DNA of 20,189 nucleotides, taken from Reticulomyxa filosa (lineage: Eukaryota > Foraminifera > Reticulomyxidae). Of the stretch, positions 9,927 to 17,218 are shown piece by piece (within the stretch, counting starts at the first letter, position 1; every line of letters starts with the position of its first letter). Made by a program: the position numbers and the translations under genes. The stretch spans positions 1 through 20,189 of the forward strand of contig ASPP01022667.1 in assembly GCA_000512085.1 (NCBI GenBank), written 5' to 3'. The notes beneath the pieces are model-generated. The model saw nothing but the letters and a program-made list of their open reading frames with translations. It ran no database searches and was not told where the DNA came from.

Positions 9927-11683
9927 CTATGCGTTTTTCACCAAACTTTCAAAGGGAAGTGACAAGGATTGCGTTACGTAATTGGGATATGTGCAGACAC
10001 TGGAGGGCCAATTCACGTGACCTTGAACAGGGATGACTGAGGTATGTGAAAGCGAAGACAAAGCCGGAAAGACAACTGGAACTGAAACTGACGTTGAAGC
10101 CGAAAGTGGTACAGATATTGAAGCAGAATGTGGAGTCAGAGTTGACACCGGAGCAATCGAAGCCAAATTACAGCCTGTATGGTGTTGCCAAGCAGCTGCC
10201 AGAGTGGATGGAGAACATAGCTGTGGCTGAGTTTGTCGTGCGTTAGAGTAGTGGAAGTTAGCGGTATCAGGTACGAAACGTTGTCTATTTCGTCCCAAAT
10301 CATTCGACACGTGAATTGCTTCCTGCTTTCGAGCGGAGTACACTGGAGAGACGCCACTGTTATGTTTCACACGAGATTCAGCAGAGTGAAAACATGTTTG
10401 TCTTTGAGATGATTGCGCTGACATCTTAGCTTTCAGAACAGACAATCTTTTTTGCTGCTTTTTAAAGTCATATTGATGCATCACACGAATACCTTTATCC
10501 CAGTTCATCTGTCCATGGACGCATCTTGTAGCTTGACTCTTAAAAATTATTTAATTTTTTAGTATGCGTAAGCAAAAATTAAAGTATTGAAGTACACAGT
10601 TATTTATTGAAAACGAGCAATTATGTACGTGTATATTATATATATATATATATATATGTTTTCAATAGCAGCTCTAAAAAGGACAAACCTGGGACGAAAA
10701 AACGATGAAAGCAAATCTCCGATTAGTACTTTTGATCGTATTGTTGCTTGTGTGTTGAAATGAGGAAAGATATGCATTCTCATGATTCCTCATATTCACA
10801 CAATATGGAACATTGGTAATCTCGCCATCACGATTGACGTGATACGTCGGACTACTCTCGCCTGCGTTTTCTTTTACTGTCTTTTCAGCAAAGGAGAAAG
10901 GAGAAGAAAGGGAAGGGAGATGATTCTTTCTCTTATTCACTTTTGGCACAAAAAGCTCTTCCATAATCATGTAGGCTGTATCTTGATCAGGGGATTGCAA
11001 GCATTCATTTTCGTTTTCATTTCCTGATAAACATTTGCTCGTTGTTGGCTCTGACATATTTAAACGTACTTCTTTTACTTCTCCGTAAGGTTTACACATT
11101 TCCTTAATTTCTTCAATAGTTATCATTGGCGATAGCCCGCATACAAATACTGTTCGTCGAAGATTTTTATGTTGCTTTGGTTTGGGTGGCTTGAAATCTG
11201 GCCTTTTCACTTTGTTTTTGTCCTTGCTCAAAATTACTTCCTTTGATCTTTCAATTGCCTCCAATACGTATGCTTCATTTGTGGTCAATTCCTTGATTTT
11301 GGCTAATTTAGCCACTATTTCCAATGGGACCCAATACTCTGGATCTTTGTGCATTTGTGACAACAAGTAGTTGTCCATCTCCAGATTCTTGTCACTGAAA
11401 TGAAATTCTACTTGGAATTTAATCTTTTCACACATTTTATTTTTATTTTTATTTTTTTTTTGTCCCTTTGTGTCATAAAGTGTGTATAGTGCTCTTTGAG
11501 CAGAGACGTATATCTTACTCGCTCAATAAGGTTTTCATGATCCTTTCGGGGTAACAATAGGCTATTGCAATTACTTAGCTCATTCACTTTTTCTTGCACT
11601 TTCGCTTCACCTTCACTTGCAACCGATTGAAATTCACCATTTTTTTGCTCGCTGCTTCCATTTAGAATTGTACTTTGATCCAT
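9927..11683 (-). CDS. La-related RNA-binding protein (LARP6-like)
   Basis: Three exons, 11683-11519, 11423-10689 and 10538-9927, join in phase 0 at both introns (95 and 150 nt) and give 503 residues. After a polar N-terminus comes a La motif (about 52-125) with the expected IKFQVEFHFSDKNL, DNYLLSQM, WVPLE and LTTNE stretches. A RRM follows: RNP2 TVFVCGL at 146-152 and RNP1-like RRFAFIVF near 290-297. About 110 polar residues are inserted between them. NWDKGIRV after the RRM resembles the NW-x-x-G-x-x-V ending of LARP6-type RRMs. The C-terminal 170 residues are Ser/Pro/Thr-rich and look disordered. La modules bind RNA ends or structured 5' regions; the target here is unknown. LARP7 is the main alternative, but its C-terminal xRRM is not seen. 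Confidence 0.88.
10539..10688 (-). other. La-related gene intron 2 with (TA)n run
   Basis: The donor GTTTGT follows SSQ and the acceptor TTTTTAAG precedes AGTCAAGC, both in phase 0. The intron cuts just after the RNP1 strand of the RRM. It contains a near-perfect TA dinucleotide run at 10632-10657, a likely length-variable microsatellite. Confidence 0.8.
11424..11518 (-). other. La-related gene intron 1 with A-rich acceptor
   Basis: The donor GTAAGA follows LIER and the acceptor GAAAAG precedes ATTAAATTCC, restoring the La-motif helix (LIER|IKFQVEF) in frame. The 3' 40 bases are A-rich, not pyrimidine-rich. An ATG at 11435 just upstream of the acceptor could mislead a gene caller into starting the protein there, losing the first 55 residues. 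Confidence 0.8.
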
Positions 11684-12254
11684 TTCTTTTCACTTTCTCC
11701 TTGCGCACTTTTTTACCCAAACTATTCGCACTGAAAAGAAAAACACAACAGGACAGACATAAGTTTGTCTTTTTTTTGGCTGTGCTAAAAATGTAGCCCA
11801 ACAAAAAAACAAAGAATAATACAAAATTAACAATATACTTGACAAACCTTTCGTATTTTTCCTTTTTGCTTCTTAAGGACAACCCAACAGGAATTGATAT
11901 GATACGGTGAACTGCGACCCTCTTTTTTTAAAGTCCGCTTAGACAATTGCTAGGACGTAAACCAGACTTGGGTCCCAATTTACAGTGCTGCAGAAGCCTT
12001 TGTTTATTGTTGTCATATTTTGGCATGTAATTTTTCCAAAGCCACTACTTGATTATCATGTACTTTAATATGTCGGATTCTTGATACTTTTTCGAGATAT
12101 ATGCTTAGAGCTTGAACAGCTCAGCAGCAAAGAATTTTCAAAAAAACACGCTAGGTTTTTTGTACACTGTCGCACTCTGTTTGAAAGGAGAAACTGAATT
12201 TGCGGTCGTTTAGCTTGAAATATTTTGTGTTAGTTGTTTGGCTTAGTTGAAAAA
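11684..12254. promoter_or_regulatory. Divergent promoter region, La-related / CAP-Gly genes
   Basis: The gap holds both 5' ends. On the minus strand a GTTTGT donor at 11847 and a pyrimidine-rich TTTTTCTTTTCAG acceptor ending at 11731 suggest a 117-nt intron in the 5' untranslated region of the La-related gene. No clear TATA box or initiator was identified. The segment 11880-12000 has moderately higher G+C and no open frame. Confidence 0.45.
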
Positions 12255-15200
12255 ATGGATCTCATATCAGATTCAGATGAAGAGGATTTTGGCTTTGAAA
12301 AAGATGACGACAGCGGGTCAAACACGAGTGTGAGCAGGACAACAAACGAGGAAAACGATGAAGACGTGGATGTAAGAGTGTCAAGGAGAAGAAACCAACT
12401 CTCACAAACATTGAGTTCTGAGAGCGGATATTCGTCCAGCGAGCAAGGTGAACACAGTTCCACAGATTTGTATGCATATCCATATCCGACATCAAGTGAC
12501 GATTCGTGGGCAAGCTTGGACAGTGATGAGTGCTTACAAAAGATCATGGTGAAAATGCCAGCCAATATGCTTGCGTCCCAGCAAAAAGTAGTTGCAAAAT
12601 CGCGATCACCGTCTCTTTCTCCTTCGCAATATAGCGACCATGGGTTTGTTTTTTTTTTTTTTAAGAGTATGCACCCCTCCTTTCCCTTTCGCCGATATTG
12701 AACTTTTTTTTTGTGAAGGTAGGATATATACATATATATATGTATACATATATAAGAGAAGAGTCAGTGATTGAGCACGAATGTGACGAAGCAGCAATGG
12801 ATACAAAGCATATATCGAGAGTGATGGATAAATTTCTGGATATTGTGGAATCGTTTGAATTAGTCGTATTGTGTGAGAACTCGAACTTTAGTGTTCCTAC
12901 AGAATTGTTTATCAATGCAACAAGGAAAAAACATACCAAGGAACAAGAGCCAATGGACAGTAACGACAATGACAATAATAACAACGATAATACGAATGAT
13001 GGAAATGATAATAACAGTAATAATGACAGTGAAAATACAAATACAAATAAAAGTGGTAATGGAGGAGAGTTCTTTCCAACAAAGACTAATGGGTTGATAG
13101 AACAAGCAAGTACCGTCCCTGCAGTGACACCTTCTCCCCTTCAGAGCAGTGACGATGATGACGATGCCGATGCCGATGAGAGTGGAAGTGATGCGGGCAA
13201 AATGAAAGCGAGTGTGAGAGACTTTGACAGCAATAGCAATAACAATAACAATAACAATAACAATAACAATAGCAATAACAATAACAGCAATACCGAAAGC
13301 GAAGACATTCCAAAATATGAACAGGTCGCTGGTGTGTCTCTCAGAGTCCAAAGGCAGGGATACGATGAATCCAAAGTTATCAAAAGCAAATCGACAAAAG
13401 TCCTTTTCCACAAAACACAACAAATCACTCCAACACAAAGTACACTTTTATGTCTTTCTTCTTTGTCTACTTTTCATTTGAAAGAGATTAAAGAGAGAGA
13501 GAGAGAGCAGAACTTAAAAAATGTTCCAGAGTATACATACCAAATATGTTTATGTGCATGTATGTATACGTAATGAATTTGTTGTTTCTTCTCTTTGTCA
13601 AGGCTGGACGAAACGAAAGCGCGAGCGGTTAAAAAAGGCGAATCGAAAAGGCGACAAACACCGTACTCGAAACCGCAACGTGTTTGAAAAGGTATCTTCG
13701 CAGCCCACTCCACTGACAAGTTACAAAGCCTTGTCGTGTAAGACATTGTTGCTGCACGATGCTGGTAGTAACAGCAACAACAACAGTAACAGTAGCGCTG
13801 GTAGTGTCAAGGAACAACAATTGCCTAACACGCAGCCGAGTCAAGGCGGACACAGACGAAGGCCAAAACACACAAAGGAATCCCACAAAGAACACGGCAA
13901 GTCACAAAGCGCGGCAATCAAAATCGGTGATCAAATCTATGTCAAACGTAAAGGTGTTGCTGTTGTCCGATACATCGACACCACGTCGTCCGGCTCCAAA
14001 AAGGTGCTGTTTGGAGTGGAGCTATTGAATGAAGACGCCATTGGAGAACACGATGGAACCGTCAATGGCAAGCGCTTGTTCCAATGTCCTCCTCAAAAAG
14101 GATTACTTCTCACAAGACACGATTTCAAACCTCTTCACGATGTTTCCAAACATAACAAGGTATCTTTTCAACTTTAGGCATGCATGTACACATACTGCAC
14201 GGTACATATACACATATATACTTATATATATATAAAAAGAAAGAACGCAATCACGCATTGCTGTTTGGAAATATCGTCGGCGACGTGTTTGCTGAGCGAT
14301 TGAAAGTTGCGCGAGTGGAAAATGAAGAGCGTGTGAAGAAATTGGGTCCTCGTGATATTGGTCGCGTTAAACAAGGTTGGAAAGGGGGTGACGATGAATA
14401 TGGCTTGGATGCACACGATGACCAATCCGATTTTTTGCAGGAGCGCCTTGTTTCGAGGAATAATTCCACTCGTAATGTGTCACGGTAGTGGAAAAGAAAC
14501 TTGGCCCTCGAGATATTGGCAAAAACGTGGATGGAAAGGCGCAGAGTACAATATCGACGACAACAACGATCGTGGTTTGCTGGATGAACGCATCCCTGTT
14601 CCCAAAAAAAAAAAAGATCCGCCTGCCGCCAATCCTCCGAAAGCACGTTCCAGGAACATTCGTATGTTTATTTGCTCCCTTTTTGCATGATAAATATATT
14701 TTGCATACTCATACAAAAGGATACGTTTCTATTTGATTTGGAACATGTATACACATATCATTTTTTATATTGCTGTTCTTTACAAAAAAAGATACCCGTC
14801 GGAAAGGTACTGATGGCGAATATAGACAAGGCATTTCTCATAAGCACTTACAATCAGGGCCTATTACTTCGAGTCAAAAACTTATGCAGTCACGAAGAGA
14901 GATGCAAAAACCAAAAACAATGACTCCCAGAGCAAGTCCTAGCGCACGTGAAAAGGATCAACGCTCTCGTCCAAATGAACAGAAAACATCATCTGCTAAA
15001 AAACCTACCAAAACGGACAACCGACAATCCAGTACACAAAATGCAAGTCATTCTGTTAGTAATACCTCAAAGAATGCATCCCAAGAATCGACCACACCCC
15101 AAAATACAAAGCCAGCCGATGTTCGAGAAAAGAAATTTGGTATATATGTGTATGTGTACAGGTTTATATACATCCTTTTTTTTTGTTCTGTGTGCCACAA

Positions 15201-15399
15201 AAAAAAAGGCCCTCGTGAACGTAAACAAAATGAGAAACGCCAAAAAGTAAAAAAACTTAACGAAACTGAAGATTCACGAGATTTTTTAGCAGAAAGGTTT
15301 TTAAAACCACGAAGTATGACCACCGAAAGTGCTGTCAAAGCGAAAACTCCTCGAGTTACAAGAGTAAAGCGAGGCGAACAAAACATTGAAGAAAAATAA
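12255..15399 (+). CDS. Large CAP-Gly domain protein with repeated C-terminal KK[LF]GPR boxes
   Basis: Six exons: 12255-12643, 12757-13439, 13603-14159, 14240-14661, 14792-15139, 15209-15399 (stop TAA). All five junctions agree in phase. The acidic, Ser-rich N-terminus begins MDLISDSDEEDFGFE. An Asn/Asp-rich region, including the AATAAC repeat, is followed by a basic stretch (KRKRERLKKANRKG). One CAP-Gly domain lies at about 462-536: IKIGDQIYVKRKGVAVVRYI, FGVELL, then GEHDG where GKNDG is usual, VNGKRLFQCPP and GLLLTRHDF. CAP-Gly domains bind EEY/F tails of tubulin and EB proteins, so a microtubule role is likely. The tail carries three KK[LF]GPR boxes and four D/G-x-[LF]-x-ER boxes. Exon 4 has two single-base frame breaks (14472-14488 and A5 at 14521-14525). 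Repaired, the protein would be about 863 residues. The exact family is unknown. Confidence 0.8.
12644..12756 (+). other. CAP-Gly gene intron 1
   Basis: GG|GTTTGT donor (phase 2) and TATATAAG|A acceptor, 113 nt, with a T15 run after the donor and an alternating ATATAC region before the acceptor. The join gives SDHG|EESVIEHE in frame. Confidence 0.75.
13231..13292 (+). repeat. AATAAC hexanucleotide-type repeat encoding Asn/Ser
   Basis: About ten tandem units of the AAYARY type (AATAAC with some AGC) encode a poly-Asn tract with Ser in the CAP-Gly protein. The alternation of AAT and AAC is exact for long stretches, which points to repeat-unit expansion more than selection for a single codon. 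Long open frames on the opposite strand here (rich in Val/Ile) are shadows of this repeat. Confidence 0.85.
13440..13602 (+). other. CAP-Gly gene intron 2 with GA run
   Basis: A|GTACAC donor and TTTGTCAAG|GC acceptor, phase 1, 163 nt, joining TPTQ-S-WTKRKRER. It carries a (GA)8-like run at about 13492-13508 and a TG/TA-rich stretch. The preceding frame stays open well into it, so the donor is placed by phase and composition. Confidence 0.7.
14336..15300 (+). repeat. Protein-level repeat: KK[LF]GPR...[DG]-x-L-x-ER module, three copies
   Basis: Box 1 KKLGPRDIG at 14336-14362 and box 2 at 14494-14520 differ at DNA level mainly in third codon positions. Box 3 KKFGPRERK spans the intron at 15140-15208. 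Each is followed 40-80 nt of coding later by a second motif: DFLQERL 14429-14449, GLLDERI 14574-14594, DFLAERF 15280-15300. A further GDVFAERL at 14279-14302 precedes box 1. Between the boxes of copies 1 and 2 lies GWKG..EY and an Asp-rich stretch. The synonymous pattern shows that the repeat has been kept as protein. I know of no named domain with this pattern. Confidence 0.7.
15140..15208 (+). other. Stop-free 3n intron in the CAP-Gly gene (69 nt)
   Basis: G|GTATAT donor and A9-G acceptor, phase 1, 69 nt or 23 codons without an in-frame stop. Removal turns KKFG-(23 Tyr/Phe-rich residues)-PRERKQ into KKFGPRERKQ, which matches the KKLGPRD boxes elsewhere in the protein. The internal repeat thus gives independent support for the intron. 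Confidence 0.8.
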
Positions 15400-16090
15400 A
15401 TTTATGTATATTTTGTATTCAAAGTTGGCTTTATTCTTTTTTTGACTTTCTATTTTTTTTCTCTTTGTCTTTTTGTGAAACGAAAATGCATCTTTTTATT
15501 CTTTGTGCAGTTTATTGAAACATTTTGTGTTTGATTTTACAAATGATGAGTCCCACCTTCTTAAACAGGATGTTTATATATATTTCCACAAACAATTTTT
15601 GATAGTGTCTTTTATATGGTTCTTTAACTCGCAAGGAATAGATTTTACGATTTTAAAGAAAGCAATGCTAAAACTTTGACTATTTTTCTTACATTATTGT
15701 ATAATTTTGTACATTCAAATTTTTTCAGCCATTAAAATGAAGAATATTTTTTGCAATAGTCACAAAAAAGTTCAACAGATGATAAAACTCTTTTTTATGC
15801 ACTAGATGAGACAATTTTATCTGGTGATTGATCACTCAAACATACAAATGTTTTTTGAATTGAACAGGGACAGAAGAAATGTATAGTGTAAAAATGTCAA
15901 TTATTTTGAAGTTGATAAGTGTTGACACGTCATGAACCGAAGATCAACCCCTTTTAAAAAACATTCAAAAAAAGCAATTGATTTTCACTTCCCCAAGAAG
16001 TTTTGGACACCATTCTTATGCACGATTTTTTTTTTGGTTTAATTCGTAAATGGCTTTGTTTCACAGAAAAAAAAGTAATAAAATAAAGGA
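15400..16090. other. Convergent intergenic region
   Basis: It contains the 3' ends of the CAP-Gly gene and the KDEL receptor gene. It is A/T-rich with T-runs. An AATAAA overlaps the CAP-Gly stop codon region (15395-15400), and AATAAA also lies just past the receptor stop on the opposite side only in T/A-rich context. No gene is seen. Confidence 0.5.
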
Positions 16091-16903
16091 TTAAACAGGA
16101 AGTTGCATATTGATTCCCAAATATCTGGCCTTCAAGTAATAATACAAGAAATCGCTATAAAGAGCAGTCTGTACGATACCGGCTGTCCAAGCAATGGGGT
16201 CCCAGTAGTTGGGTTCTGTTGCATAGCGATAGATCCAATTCAAAAGATACAGCGCTCGGTAGCTGCCTAAACAAAAGACATAATGGCTTGTGATATTTCG
16301 GACAGTGCCTTGGTGTTCACGTGCTATTTTTTGCACCATTACCAATTGCGGCAATATTGCCACGCTCTGTTGTGTAACAATTCCAAAAACGATCAGTTGC
16401 GTTTTATTTGTTTGTTTTTTTAAGGATTTTCTCGTTATTTCAAACAAGAATTTTTTTTTGTTAAAAGCCTCCGCTCTAATAAAGTAAATAACAAATAAGT
16501 AACAAAAAACCTCTAAGTAAATGGAAAATGCCCACAATATTTCAAAGGGTGTAAATGCCACATGAAAGAGCAAGGCTAAGATAAAACAAGGAATCACTAG
16601 AAACCATCCCTTGAAAGAGTCCAACTTAGCATCATACGTTTTCTTATAGGGATCTTTGAATTTCATCCAATAAATTATTATGATACTTGTTGTGATAAAT
16701 ATTACCTTAAAAATCCAATTGTATATGCTCCAAAAATTCCAGAACAAGTCCAAATAACGACAACAAAAAACTAATGCATAGAGCGCTTGCGTTTGGAAAG
16801 AAATGCCAGCACAACTCTTTGTGCCGTAGATTTGGATTAATACGATTATCACGCTTGCCAGGTGCATAAAGTCACCACACATGCGAATAAATGTTATTGT
16901 CAT
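16091..16903 (-). CDS. KDEL receptor (ER lumen protein-retaining receptor, ERD2 family)
   Basis: Two exons, 16903-16511 and 16366-16091, give 222 residues, close to the usual 210-220. The intron 16510-16367 is stop-free, so an unspliced reading shows 270 residues. The seven-helix receptor binds KDEL/HDEL-tailed ER proteins in the acidic Golgi and returns them in COPI vesicles. Family signatures are clear: RMCGDFMHLAS with Arg7 and His14, CAGISFQTQALYALVF, CRYLDLF (Arg49, Asp52), FEILWAFSIYLE|SVAILPQL (Glu121, Glu131), SHYVFCLGSYRALYLLNWIYR (Arg167, Trp175) and GIVQTALYSDFLYYY (Asp202). The ligand-pocket residues known in animal receptors appear to be kept. The C-tail, LGINMQLPV, lacks the two lysines of the usual KKxSLP tail. 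The gene is divergent from the Siw14/Oca-like gene. Confidence 0.95.
   Translation of the reverse strand: MTITFIRMCGDFMHLASVIIVLIQIYGTKSCAGISFQTQALYALVFCCRYLDLFWNFWSIYNWIFKVIFITTSIIIIYWMKFKDPYKKTYDAKLDSFKGWFLVIPCFILALLFHVAFTPFEILWAFSIYLEVFCYLFVIYFIRAEAFNKKKFLFEITRKSLKKQTNKTQLIVFGIVTQQSVAILPQLVMVQKIAREHQGTVRNITSHYVFCLGSYRALYLLNWIYRYATEPNYWDPIAWTAGIVQTALYSDFLYYYLKARYLGINMQLPV
16367..16510 (-). other. Stop-free 3n intron in the KDEL receptor gene (144 nt)
   Basis: A GTTTTT donor after GAG and an ACACAACAG acceptor before AGC, both phase 0, bracket 144 nt or 48 codons with no stop. The interrupted protein is IYLE|SVAILPQL, a block that is continuous and highly conserved in all KDEL receptors I know. 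The translated insert is Phe/Lys-rich with a membrane-like start and has no counterpart in the family, so it is an intron, although it would pass as coding in an ORF scan. Confidence 0.88.
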
Positions 16904-17218
16904 CGCTTTTGATATGAGGCTGAATAAGTTTCTTTTTTGTCCTTTTTTTGACTGCTTCTCGAACGTGAGAAAAAAACTGCGTAATTATTTCTTTAACTTA
17001 TTTTTCTTTACTTAATTTGAAAATTGTTGTTTTTCTTTTTTTTCATAGTTACTCTGCTTTCATACAGATAGCAAAAATTGTTAAAGCTGCATAATGTAGA
17101 CATTTGAAATCTTAAACGCGCAGAAAATTTGAAGAAAAGTGCTGCTCGATTTTACTTAAACAGACAACACAACGAAAAAGGGTTACCAAAGCTTCTGTGA
17201 ATTTGCCAAATTTGAAAG
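16904..17218. promoter_or_regulatory. Divergent promoter region, KDEL receptor / Siw14-like genes
   Basis: The 315-bp gap between the two start codons must hold both promoters and 5' leaders. It is T-rich on + near the receptor side and becomes A-rich toward the other start. No TATA box or known operator was identified with confidence. Confidence 0.5.

Noticed and set aside
12860-13438. 192-codon minus-strand frame rich in Val/Ile
   Set aside because: It is the antisense shadow of the Asn/Asp repeat region of the CAP-Gly gene. The hydrophobicity follows directly from reversing AAY codons.
14180-14239. N-terminal extension of the exon-4 frame (VHILHGTYTHIYLYI)
   Set aside because: It lies inside the TA/TG-rich intron 14160-14239. 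The AAAAAG acceptor at 14239 joins in phase to the preceding exon.
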